NCBI RefSeq assembly: GCF_000960995.1
Contig: NZ_CP009435.1
Span: forward strand, 186,001 to 250,000
Length of the DNA stretch: 64,000 nt
Reading direction: 5' to 3'
Source of the DNA: Burkholderia glumae LMG 2196 = ATCC 33617
Lineage (GTDB): Bacteria > Pseudomonadota > Gammaproteobacteria > Burkholderiales > Burkholderiaceae
The notes under the pieces were generated by a model. That model saw only the letters and a list, made by a program, of their open reading frames with translations. It had not been told where the DNA came from and ran no database searches. Shown piece after piece: positions 15,309-22,570 of the stretch; the stretch's first letter is position 1; each line of letters begins with the position of its first letter. The translations under genes and the position numbers were made by a program.

Positions 15309-15535
15309 GCCTCTTGACCCGCGCATACATCCTTGAGAAATTCGGCCCTCGCATGAACCTCTCGCAGCTTGCGCAACTGCTGCAGATGTCAGAGGGAACC
15401 ATCCGCAACCAGATCAGTGCCGAGACTTTCCCCATCCCGACGTACAAGGAAGGAGCTGGGCGATTCGCGGCGTATGACGCCGTCGCAGACTATCTTGACC
15501 AAATGTCTGCCGAAGCGCGACGCATGGCCGCCTAA
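15305..15535 (+). CDS. Small helix-turn-helix protein (excisionase/activator-like)
   Basis: 76 residues beginning at a GTG that overlaps the preceding stop. The core LSQLAQLLQMSEGTIRNQISAETFPIPTYKEG has the shape of AlpA/excisionase-like winged helices, where the 'wing' reads an input residue pattern such as PxPxxKxG. The gene lies near the integrase end of the prophage, which would suit an excision directionality factor, but a transcriptional activator is equally possible. Confidence 0.6.
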   Translation: MSLLTRAYILEKFGPRMNLSQLAQLLQMSEGTIRNQISAETFPIPTYKEGAGRFAAYDAVADYLDQMSAEARRMAA

Positions 15536-15540
15536 TCCTC

Positions 15541-15551
15541 AAAGTTACTTT
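15541..15551. repeat. Dispersed palindrome AAAGTNACTTT, copy 5
   Basis: Extended form CAAAGTTACTTTG (15540-15552) in the 27-nt gap between two small early genes, immediately before the ribosome binding site of the second. Confidence 0.72.
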
Positions 15552-15562
15552 GGAGTATCCAG

Positions 15563-15769
15563 TTGAACCCAATCAGTGAAGAAGAAGCCCGCCATCGAGC
15601 GCTCGAACTGCTCAGGACACATTTTGACGGCATGTCGCTTGGCAATATCAAATATGTCCTCCGTCAGGTAGATGGCTGGCTAAACGGACAACTCGTCCTT
15701 GACTGCACTACGAATGATTTTCGGACAGCATCTGAAGAATGCGCTCGCGAGATTGCGAAACCAGCTTGA
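15563..15769 (+). CDS. Small hypothetical phage protein
   Basis: 68 residues starting at a TTG with GGAG eight nt upstream. Helical, acidic at the start (NPISEEEARHRALELLRTHFDGMS). It is the last gene of the rightward early operon and runs tail-to-tail into an opposing small gene, overlapping it by about 60 nt. No family is recognised. Confidence 0.5.
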   Translation: MNPISEEEARHRALELLRTHFDGMSLGNIKYVLRQVDGWLNGQLVLDCTTNDFRTASEECAREIAKPA

Positions 15770-15884
15770 CCGCTTCTGGCACATAGTAGCCAGCCGTCGT
15801 ATTGGTGTTCTTCTCCGCCTGAATCAGCCTTGCGAGAATCAGTACTTGAGTTACCAGCAGGGTATCAAGCTTGTCTTGTTCCAT
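15708..15884 (-). CDS. Small hypothetical phage protein (convergent)
   Basis: 58 residues beginning MEQDKLDTLLVTQVLILARL, with GAGAGGGCG upstream of the ATG at 15884; an in-frame ATG at 15956 is less likely. Helical throughout. It converges on and overlaps the 3' end of the preceding gene, which could make the two transcripts interfere. No function is visible. Confidence 0.45.
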   Translation of the reverse strand: MEQDKLDTLLVTQVLILARLIQAEKNTNTTAGYYVPEAVKLVSQSRERILQMLSENHS

Positions 15885-16108
15885 AGGGTCGCCCTCTCGT
15901 TGAATGTGGGTGGTAGCGGAAATCCGCATCCGCATTCTAACGAGAGGCGCCGCCAATCCCGCCTACTTCGCCTCGACGTCGATCGAGTTGCCCTCCTGCA
16001 AGCTATACTCCGGCTGTTGCAACCCGTCGCCAATACTTCCGCTTGAAATCCAAACGCAGAGCATCACGATCGCCACTGCTAGGCAAGCACACTTCGAGCG
16101 GTACGCCG

Positions 16109-16969
16109 ATGCGTACACTCGGATTCCCCAGTAGCCTCGATGAACCCATCTTCCGTTGGCGCAACGATGCCGAGCTAAAGGCTCACCCCGCGTATTCCGC
16201 AGCCAAAGCCGGCGACACTACTGCCGCGATTGACCTGATCCTTGATCTTGCGGATCCACTTTCGCAACAAGTTGGGAAAGTGCTGCATGCAAGAGGCTGG
16301 GCAGAACCGCTGATATTTGTTGCCCCTCACGCACGTGAAGCCCGAGGAGACAATGCGATTCCCCAGGTGCTTGCTGTTTTTTTGAGCTTCGGCTTAGGCG
16401 AGGTCGACGAACGGATTGTGCAGACGACGAAGGTGTATCACACGGGTGCCGACGCCATGGAACGCCTCATCGCCCGGGCCAGCTTCCAAGGACCAGTACG
16501 GCGAGGCGGAAACTACGTTCTGGTCGATGACGTCACCACATTGGGCGGCACGCTTTGCGATCTTTCCGACTACATCCGCCGAAGCGGCGGGAACGTGGTC
16601 GCGGCCTGCGTCCTAGTGAATGCAAGCCGATCTGGTAAACTGTTCCCTGCACGAAAAATCGTGCGCCGTCTAGAGGAGCAATACGGCCATGTCATCCGCC
16701 AAACGTTCCGCATCGAGCCAACTGCGCTCACGGCCGACGAGGCCCAGTACCTTATCGGCTTCCGTACCGCTGAGGAAATCCGAGGTCGCAGCGCTAAAGC
16801 AAGGGAAAAAACAGATCTCCGACTCCGCTCGAAAGGCATTTTCCTCGATCGCAGCGGGGCATCCCCGCGCCAAGGGGCGGTAAAGCGGGCGCACCGCGTG
16901 CCCTTCCCCGGCGCCAGCGCCCTGCGTACCGCGCGCTGGATCAAGCAACGCCGAGGAGCGGGGAAGTAG
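16109..16969 (+). CDS. Phosphoribosyltransferase-domain protein
   Basis: 286 residues from the ATG at 16109 (an in-frame start at 16043 adds a basic, unlikely extension). The PRPP-binding loop is clear: YVLVDDVTTLGGTLCDL (about 136-152), with the two acidic residues and the following Thr-rich loop of type I PRTases. The N-terminal hood (WRNDAELKAHPAYSAAKAGD) and a C-terminal basic tail (RGRSAKAREKTDLRLRSKG) differ from housekeeping hypoxanthine, uracil or orotate enzymes. Orthologues tend to sit on mobile elements near integrases. The substrate is unknown; a phage nucleotide-metabolism or host-interaction role is inferred. It has its own spacing from both neighbours and is probably a separate transcription unit. 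Confidence 0.78.
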   Translation: MRTLGFPSSLDEPIFRWRNDAELKAHPAYSAAKAGDTTAAIDLILDLADPLSQQVGKVLHARGWAEPLIFVAPHAREARGDNAIPQVLAVFLSFGLGEVDERIVQTTKVYHTGADAMERLIARASFQGPVRRGGNYVLVDDVTTLGGTLCDLSDYIRRSGGNVVAACVLVNASRSGKLFPARKIVRRLEEQYGHVIRQTFRIEPTALTADEAQYLIGFRTAEEIRGRSAKAREKTDLRLRSKGIFLDRSGASPRQGAVKRAHRVPFPGASALRTARWIKQRRGAGK

Positions 16970-16978
16970 CCCCGCCTG

Positions 16979-18079
16979 TCACTGCCCACCCGCCATCTTC
17001 AACTGCCCTTTCTTGGCAACCTCATCCGGCCGCAGATTCGTGTACCGCTTGAGGTTGCGCCAGTCTTTGTGTCCGGTCACGGTTGCCACCTCCGGAATAT
17101 CCCATCCACCCTCAAAGAGTGCGCTCGTGGCCTCGTGCCGCAAGTCATGTAGTCGCAAATCGACGATGCCCTTGGCGTCACACGCCATCTTGAAATACTT
17201 GCTGGCCAGACTCTTGTCGAACCGGAAGATGTACTCATTCGCGTGAGGCGGGCAAGCAGGATCGGCGGCACGCCGCATCTCGTAGTCGGGCGGCACCGGA
17301 TACCGTGGCTGCCGCAGCAAGACTTCGAGCGAATCCCCGATCAGCGGCACCCACTCGTTGTTGCCCTTCTTCTGCCTTGGGTGCTTCCGATCTCGCACGA
17401 GGGCCAAGCGCTTTTCGACGTCGAGATCCGACCACGTCAGCCGGAACAACTCGCCACGGCGGAACGCGCTTTTCATGGCGATCCGGATGACATCCGGCAC
17501 GGCCTGCTCGCGCTCCGGGTGCTCCGCGAACCAGTCGAAAATCTTCTGTATCTCCTCGCGAGTCGGTCTACGATCGCGATGCCCGCCTGGGCCGACCAGT
17601 TGGAGATGATTCAACGTCGGCCGGGCGATGCTCGGCGCGTGCGGCAACCGCAGATCGAGTAGCGATGCCATATGCTTGAAGACGGTGCCGAGCTTGGAAA
17701 TGTCCATGTCGATGGTGTACTGGCCAGCGCCTTCCTTCTTTCGCTCTTGGGCAAACCTCACCAGCCGCTGCGTCGACAGCTTGATCGCGACTTCATCGTC
17801 AAAGTACCTTTCGAGCCGCGCGAGCATGTAGTGCTCGTTCGATCTCTCGACGATCCCACGGCCGGAATCCTGGCGGGCCTGACGATACTGTCGTACCAGC
17901 TCGCCGACCGTGACGCTCGATTCATCAACCGCACGCACGCCCTTGTCGATCGCTGTCTCGATTTCCCGAGCCCAAGCCTCGGCGGCACCTTTCGTTCCGA
18001 ACGTCTTTGCTGTACTCTTGTGCCCCTGCCGGCGGACTTGAGCCCGCCAGCGATTGCCAACCTTGATGATCGATGCCAC
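16979..18079 (-). CDS. Phage tyrosine integrase
   Basis: 366 residues, apparently intact. N-terminal SAM-like core-binding domain to about 165, then the catalytic domain with Arg in FRRGELFRLTWSDLD, the HxxR box LHDLRHEATSALF, His in TGHKDWRNLKRY and the nucleophile Tyr of that last segment (KRYTNL). It converges on the phosphoribosyltransferase gene (9-nt gap). The 215 nt upstream of its start, before the tRNA gene, carry five TGTAGCA elements that look like arm-type sites. Confidence 0.93.
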   Translation of the reverse strand: MASIIKVGNRWRAQVRRQGHKSTAKTFGTKGAAEAWAREIETAIDKGVRAVDESSVTVGELVRQYRQARQDSGRGIVERSNEHYMLARLERYFDDEVAIKLSTQRLVRFAQERKKEGAGQYTIDMDISKLGTVFKHMASLLDLRLPHAPSIARPTLNHLQLVGPGGHRDRRPTREEIQKIFDWFAEHPEREQAVPDVIRIAMKSAFRRGELFRLTWSDLDVEKRLALVRDRKHPRQKKGNNEWVPLIGDSLEVLLRQPRYPVPPDYEMRRAADPACPPHANEYIFRFDKSLASKYFKMACDAKGIVDLRLHDLRHEATSALFEGGWDIPEVATVTGHKDWRNLKRYTNLRPDEVAKKGQLKMAGGQ

Positions 18080-18097
18080 ACGCTACCCCTTAGAAAC

Positions 18098-18261
18098 TGT
18101 AGCAATGCGGCGTTAGAGAGGCATGCTACAGCGGTGATTTGTAGCAAAAGTGTAGCAGAGCGGCCGTTAAACTCTGTATCATTCCGCCTCACAGACTGTC
18201 ATTGAGCGGCACAAAAAAATTGGCCGAGAGGCTGATGGGATAAGGCGAAGGGCTTGTAGCA
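18098..18261. repeat. Cluster of five TGTAGCA elements (likely integrase arm sites)
   Basis: TGTAGCA occurs at 18098, 18140, 18151 and 18255, and inverted (TGCTACA) at 18124. All lie between the integrase start and the tRNA gene. Short repeated sites of this kind are what tyrosine integrases and excisionases bind on attP arms. The core crossover site was not identified. Confidence 0.6.
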
Positions 18262-18294
18262 CAAGGCTCCATCGATTCCCGCTCAAACTATCCG

Positions 18295-18369
18295 CTCCCC
18301 GTAGTTCAATGGATAGAACAAGCGCCTCCTAAGCGCTAGATACAGGTTCGATTCCTGTCGGGGGGACCA
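18295..18369 (+). tRNA. tRNA-Arg (anticodon CCU)
   Basis: Cloverleaf parts are all visible: acceptor CTCCCCG with CGGGGGG and an encoded CCA (18367-18369), D-arm GTTC/GAAC, anticodon arm AGCGC-CTCCTAA-GCGCT with anticodon CCT, and T-arm ACAGG-TTCGATT-CCTGT. The acceptor has a T-G wobble at 2-71 and starts with C rather than the usual G, so the 5' end may be off by one. It reads AGG codons and is a frequent integration target. The prophage integrase lies on its 5' side and a decayed integrase on its 3' side. Confidence 0.93.
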
Positions 18370-18408
18370 GAGATCCTCCAAAGTTCCACCAGCGTCTACC
18401 GAAAAGCC

Positions 18409-18438
18409 CCGCCCAGCCTGCCTGCGTGGGTTTTTTTG
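18409..18438 (+). terminator. Possible terminator after tRNA-Arg
   Basis: GC-rich imperfect hairpin with CCCA and TGGG arms followed by seven T residues (18431-18437), about 40 nt past the tRNA. The stem is weak, so this is tentative. Confidence 0.45.
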
Positions 18439-18536
18439 TTTCAAACTTCCCCATCTACCATCAGCAGCCCCCCATTTGGGGTTGTTTTGCGGCTTCGGCG
18501 AACACCCCCAAACGCCCCCTCCGGGGGCACCAGACC

Positions 18537-18996
18537 ATGCCCATCACCGATCGGAAGATCCGCACCACCAAGCCGGCGGACAAGCGCATGAAGATGCGGA
18601 CCCGCACATCGTGCCGCTCTCCCGACAAGCGCTGGAGGTGCTGGCCCGGCTACGCGAGATCAACGGGCAACACCGCTTGGTTTTCTACAGCATGCGGGGC
18701 GTAGCCACATCTCGAACAACACGACGCTCTATGCGCTGTATCGGATCGGATACAAATCGCGGATGACGAGCCACGGCTTTCGCGGACTGGCCGCCACCGC
18801 CCTGCGCGAGTTGGGGTACGGCGGCAATGTAGACGAGCGGCAGATGGCACATGCGGAGCGCAATCCAGTCACCGCGGCCTACGTGCATGCCGAGTATCTG
18901 CCGGAGCGGCTGCAGATGATGCAGCGCCGGGCGGATCGGCTCGATGAGTTGGCCGCGATTGATGATGTTCGGCCGGCGGAGCCAACGCGCTCCTAG
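18537..18996 (+). pseudogene. Decayed P4-type integrase
   Basis: The start MPITDRKIRTTKPADK is the conserved N-terminus of P4-family integrases (normally about 400 residues). It jumps within a few codons to the catalytic domain: HIVPLSRQALEVLARL in one frame, then HGFRGLAATALRELGYGG, MAHAERNPVTAAYVHAEYL and LERLQMM-like ending in another. So roughly 240 internal codons are deleted and at least one frameshift is present near 18690-18765. The HxxR box and terminal His/Tyr region survive but no intact protein can be made. It marks an older island on the 3' side of the tRNA gene. Confidence 0.82.
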
Positions 18997-19505
18997 CCCT
19001 TCCCTAGCCGACATTGAGGCCCCGACATCTCGCCACTCTCAGGGGCCCGCTCGCGCGCGCGGCCCGCTCCGTTTTGCTCCCCCCGGACAGGTGAACAACG
19101 GCTTGTACAAGCGCAACCAATTCATCATCGGCGGCGCTCCTGAAACGTGAAAAAATCCGTTGAATGGGCAACGCTATAATCGGCCGCCTGGTAAAGCCAG
19201 CATCGGATGACGAATCCGCTCGGCTATCTCGCGCCCGCAGAGGCGAGGCAAACTATTATGGGCAACTCGGAATGCCGCTGACGTTCCGGCATTGATTGAA
19301 ACCAATTAGCCTCCTCGATTCTCGGTGCGGCTCGCTACCTATCTCATCCTTTTTTCGTAACCGCGAAATCAAAGAGCGGGAAAGCCTTCTGCCTTACCCA
19401 CATTCGGCCAAACGTCGCTCCCCTCCAAAGTCAGCCTTCGCCCATTTCTTGTTCCGTCGTGCCTCGTTAGCTTCGAAGGCCCACCAGATCACAATGGAGA
19501 ATCGA
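18997..19505. other. Intergenic stretch before the toxin gene
   Basis: About 500 nt with no convincing gene. It becomes AT-richer toward the right. A TATAAT occurs at about 19171 without a well-spaced -35. An open frame covers 19296-19505 upstream of the toxin but has no ribosome binding site or coding character. Confidence 0.5.
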
Positions 19506-20345
19506 ATGGCGGATAGACGGGATACAGACGGACTGCGCGTGGTACTGAGTGCGCCACAGCTGGCGGCAGTGCTCGCTCGCCAGTCGATCAACCAGACGGA
19601 AATTCTATCCAACCGACTATGGGGCGGCCTCCAAATCGTCGGCGGGGTGATGGAAATGGCGGGGGCGGCGGTACTCTGCGTCGCACCGGAACCGACGATG
19701 GCGAGCAAGGCCGGATGTATCGTATTCGGCGTACACGGCTCGGATACCGTGTCGGCGGGTTGGCGGCAGGTTTGGAGCGGCCAGGACACGATCACGCTGA
19801 CCCAACAAGGCATGACGAAGCTGGCCGAGACGATGAAGGTCGGCCCGGACATGGCGAACAGCCTCGGCCTGTCGTTGGATATGATCGTGCCGTTCGGCTT
19901 TGCGGGTTCGATCAAAGCGGCTCGCGCGGCTCGGGTCACGATGGGCCGGATCAATCTGGAAATGCATGAGGCAAAGGCATCCGATGCAAGGCTCGGAGGG
20001 CACACCATCGAAAGGCATGTCGGAAAGAGTGAAGCGTGGTTGCGAGACAGGCTGGCGCGCGAGCCGAAACTTGAAATAGCAAGCTCATTTAGAAATATGA
20101 ATGCTGCTGAATGGGCTATTTCGGAAGTGTTGCAGAAACACTCGGCTCGGGTTAGTGCCTGGGCGCAGTCAACTAGCGGATCCAATAGACTTCAGCTGGT
20201 TGGCGAGACAGGACGGAATGTCGGATATGGTTTGATCAGAGAAACCGGGAAGATGATCGAATTAAGCAAATCCCAAGTATTTCTGAAAAAGGAATTTTAT
20301 AACGGCATGCCATATTATATTATTACAGCATATCTGATTAAATAA
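19506..20345 (+). CDS. RNase A-like polymorphic toxin
   Basis: 279 residues from the ATG at 19506, which has GGAGA five nt upstream (an ATG at 19494 is the alternative). Residues 1-145 form a delivery/pre-toxin region with two Gly/Ala-rich hydrophobic stretches (LWGGLQIVGGVMEMAGAAV and IVPFGFAGSIKAARAARV). From about 164 the C-terminus matches the CdiA-CT RNase A-like toxin family: GGHTIERHVGKS (His166, His171) at the start and YYIITAYLIK (Thr274, Tyr276) at the end, the positions used for catalysis in that family. The target would be cellular RNA. There is no two-partner-secretion, VgrG, PAAR or Rhs sequence nearby, so the secretion route is unknown. Codon use and base composition become AT-rich toward the 3' end, a sign of transfer. 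Confidence 0.8.
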   Translation: MADRRDTDGLRVVLSAPQLAAVLARQSINQTEILSNRLWGGLQIVGGVMEMAGAAVLCVAPEPTMASKAGCIVFGVHGSDTVSAGWRQVWSGQDTITLTQQGMTKLAETMKVGPDMANSLGLSLDMIVPFGFAGSIKAARAARVTMGRINLEMHEAKASDARLGGHTIERHVGKSEAWLRDRLAREPKLEIASSFRNMNAAEWAISEVLQKHSARVSAWAQSTSGSNRLQLVGETGRNVGYGLIRETGKMIELSKSQVFLKKEFYNGMPYYIITAYLIK

Positions 20346-20348
20346 TTT

Positions 20349-20642
20349 ATGAAATCAAGCGATAGATACCCCGAGCTTTCAAATTTCATTAAAAATTATT
20401 TTGGCGAAGATTTCGATTTATGGGGAAATACAATAGAGGAAATATTTGCCCTCTACAAGAGCGAAAATGACATATCGGCGCGCTCGCAGCTGGGACGTGA
20501 TATCGATGCTTTTCGTTGCGACAACTCCAGTGACTTGGATGCCTCATTTAAAGCGCTCTACGGGCTTTTTTTCAACCCCGTTTCGTGGAATCACACGACG
20601 GCTTCCTTTCTTGATGAACTCAAGCGCCTTCTTAGCGAGTAG
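20349..20642 (+). CDS. Immunity protein (CdiI_2-like)
   Basis: A 97-residue acidic protein starting 3 nt after the toxin stop. The opening YPELSNFIKNYFGEDFDLWG followed by DARSQLGRD-type and FKALYGLFFNP segments fits the family of contact-dependent-inhibition immunity proteins (CdiI_2). It is expected to bind and neutralise the upstream RNase. It is as AT-rich as the toxin's 3' end, so the pair was probably acquired together. Confidence 0.78.
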   Translation: MKSSDRYPELSNFIKNYFGEDFDLWGNTIEEIFALYKSENDISARSQLGRDIDAFRCDNSSDLDASFKALYGLFFNPVSWNHTTASFLDELKRLLSE

Positions 20643-20751
20643 CTGGAGTATTTATATAGTCGATCGACAATCTGTCGGGCTATTCGGCTGGCTGCATGAG
20701 GCGGCATCAAAGTAAAGCTCCGGGTCCGCGGATCACACGAAGTGGTTTATA

Positions 20752-20895
20752 TTGCGGAATGCAAAAAGCGTCGATTCGACGTTTGCAGAAAAAGGGCAGC
20801 CGGAAAATTTCAGATTGCATCCGATGGGACGCATGCGTCTAAGCGAAGGTTGCGTCACGGTAACGGATCAGAAAAGATGTGATCAACTCGAAAAA
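20752..20895 (+). pseudogene. Remnant of a DUF2778/Tlde1-like effector
   Basis: The reading frame contains ENFRLHPMGRMRLSEGCVTV, which has the His and SxGC catalytic pattern of the DUF2778 family (Tlde1-type L,D-carboxypeptidase/transpeptidase toxins of type VI secretion). The upstream 150 or more residues are missing and the frame runs into the left inverted repeat of an IS3-family element at 20896. It is therefore a 3' scrap of an effector gene. The identification rests on this one motif block. Confidence 0.55.
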
Positions 20896-20982
20896 AGAGG
20901 TGGCCGCGCAAATTCGGACAGCCGGATAAGTGGAGCGGCTGGGGCCTGAGCCAGCGATAACGCTGGCAAAGGAACCTGGAAA

Positions 20983-21264
20983 ATGACGAAGCTAACCCGA
21001 CGGACACACTCAGCGGCAGCCAAGGGCAAGCGGACGCTGGCTGAACTGGCGCAGCAGTTCGATGTGCATCCCAACCAGATCACGGAATGGAAGCGGCAAT
21101 TGCAGGCGCGCGCGTCGGACGTGTTTGGCGCGGGCGGTGCGCCATCGAGCGGGTCGCCGGTTGAACTGAAATCGCTGCACGCGAAGATCGGGCAACTGAC
21201 GTTGGAAAATGCTTCTTTAAGCGGCGCGCTCGACAAGGCGGGATTGCCGAGCGCAAAGAAATGA
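20983..21264 (+). pseudogene. IS3-family transposase OrfA (internally deleted)
   Basis: 93 residues: the HTH core TLAELAQQFDVHPNQITEWKR and the leucine-zipper region (LHAKIGQLTLENASLSGAL) are clear. In place of the usual residues between THS and KRTLAEL (commonly an FKAKVALAA-type helix) there are only AAAKG, so about seven residues are lost. It would precede OrfB by a programmed frameshift in an intact element. Confidence 0.75.
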
Positions 21265-22026
21265 TTGGCCGTCACCATGCCTTGCCGGTATCGCGGCAAG
21301 CCCGGCTTGTGGGAATTGCCAGATCGAGTGTGTACTGCCAGCCCCAGCCGGTGGGCGAAGCGGATCAGCGATTGATGCGCCGGGATGCCCACGAGGTTGG
21401 CCGTCGCCGCGTGCGCAGGCTGATGACGCGCATGGGCGTCGAGGCGTTGTACTGCAAGCCGAACACGAGCCGGCGCAACGCTCGGCACAAGATCTGGTGC
21501 ATACCTGCTGCGCGGCATGAAGATCGAGCGAGCCAACCAGGCGTTTGCGCTGGATACGACGTACATTCCGATGGCGCGTGGCTTCGTGTCCTGACGGCGG
21601 TGGTGGACTGGGGCGAGCCGCAAGATTCTCGTGCATCGGGTGGCGTTCACGCTGGAGGCCTCGCACGCCGTCGAGGCGCTGCAGGAGGCGTTCGCCCGCT
21701 ACGGACTGCTCGATATCGTCAGCACCGGTCAGGGTAGCCAGTTCACGGCCGGCGCGTTCACCGAGGCGGCGCTGGGCCGACAGGTTTGTCTGTCCATGGA
21801 TGGCAAAGGAACCTGGCGCGACAACGTGTTCGTCGAGCGCGTGTGGCGCAGCGTCAAATACGAAGAAGTCAATTTGAAAGCGTACGAGGCGGTCAGCCAT
21901 GCCCGGCGCTCCATCAACGACTACATCGAGCTGTACAACCGGAAACGGCCCCATTCGAGCCTGGCGGATCGCACGCCGGGTCAGGCATGCTTCGCGACGC
22001 TGCCTGCCATCCAATCGGCAGCATGA
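21261..22026 (+). pseudogene. IS3-family transposase OrfB (frameshifted)
   Basis: Pieces in three frames rebuild an rve-type integrase: ARSSVYCQPQPVGEADQRLMRR, then a deletion, HEVGRRRVRRLMTRMGVEALY, a shift near 21500, QAFALDTTYIPMARGF (first Asp), a shift near 21615, and HRVAFTLEASHAVEALQEAF to the end at 22026. The second catalytic Asp is replaced: the usual NTDQGSQF reads STGQGSQF. The final Glu is kept in RDNVFVERVW. The protein is dead on three counts. Confidence 0.82.
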
Positions 22027-22114
22027 TCACCTCAGATGTTCCACTTAAAAATCTCAGAAACCTGTCCGAATGTGTGAGGCCACCTCTTAGGTAGAATAGA
22101 TCGTCAAATTATCG

Positions 22115-22345
22115 TTACTTGGCCCACGCCGCAGACGAGCCACCGTTCTGCCGCCTTTTTATGAGCCTTGGGGATGGTTTTGGGGCCGTTATTTTCACAT
22201 TATGTCCCGTGCCATACCGGATAAGCCAATATAAATTCTCACTGCCCCACGCCCCCCAACGGTTCACCAAGCGCTCGACACAATTATTACCAGAGATTTC
22301 GGCAATCCCCATCCCGCCCGAAAATCCATCTAGCATTGCACGCAT
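22115..22345 (-). CDS. Small hypothetical protein, possibly a fragment
   Basis: 76 residues with a plausible start (AGGA four nt before ATG). The middle reads like a folded domain (NCVERLVNRWGAWGSENLYWLIRYG) and the end is basic. It lies between the IS element and the next chromosomal gene, about 480 nt otherwise empty. No family is recognised. It may be the leftover of another island gene. Confidence 0.35.
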   Translation of the reverse strand: MRAMLDGFSGGMGIAEISGNNCVERLVNRWGAWGSENLYWLIRYGTGHNVKITAPKPSPRLIKRRQNGGSSAAWAK

Positions 22346-22570
22346 TTTTCCTGCAAACTCTGGTCACAAGGCTCATCGGCTCGGTGCCAGATTCGGCCAG
22401 CAAAAAAACCACGGCGATCGCGAAAGAAAATTTCCGGAAAATCGCCAGCGCTTCCCGCCGCCTGGCTACATTTCCTCCCAAACAATCCGCTAGCCACGCG
22501 TGCCTTCGCCCTCGCACCGCGCCGGCGCCTCGCAAGACATCGTCGATACCACCACGACCGCAACCCGGGC

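Larger units (their letters stand above)
20896..22087 (+). mobile_element. Degenerate IS3-family insertion sequence
   Basis: Ends match as imperfect inverted repeats: AGAGGTGGCC near 20896 and its complement at 22078-22087, extending to a shared ATTCGGACAG block. Inside are an orfA with a small deletion and an orfB broken by a deletion and frameshifts. No target duplication is evident at the flanks. It cannot transpose on its own. Confidence 0.8.

Noticed and set aside
17801..17811. AAAGTACCTTT inside the integrase gene as a sixth palindrome copy
   Set aside because: One arm deviates (CC for AC) so it does not meet the exact motif; counted only as a near match.
18295..18369. tRNA-Arg taken as the proven attachment site of the prophage
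   Set aside because: The integrase is on the 5' side and no repeat of the tRNA 3' end can be seen inside the window; the left end lies outside.
18511..18530. Small GCCCCC/GGGGGC hairpin as a terminator
   Set aside because: Three-base loop and no T-run; probably chance in GC-rich DNA before the integrase remnant.
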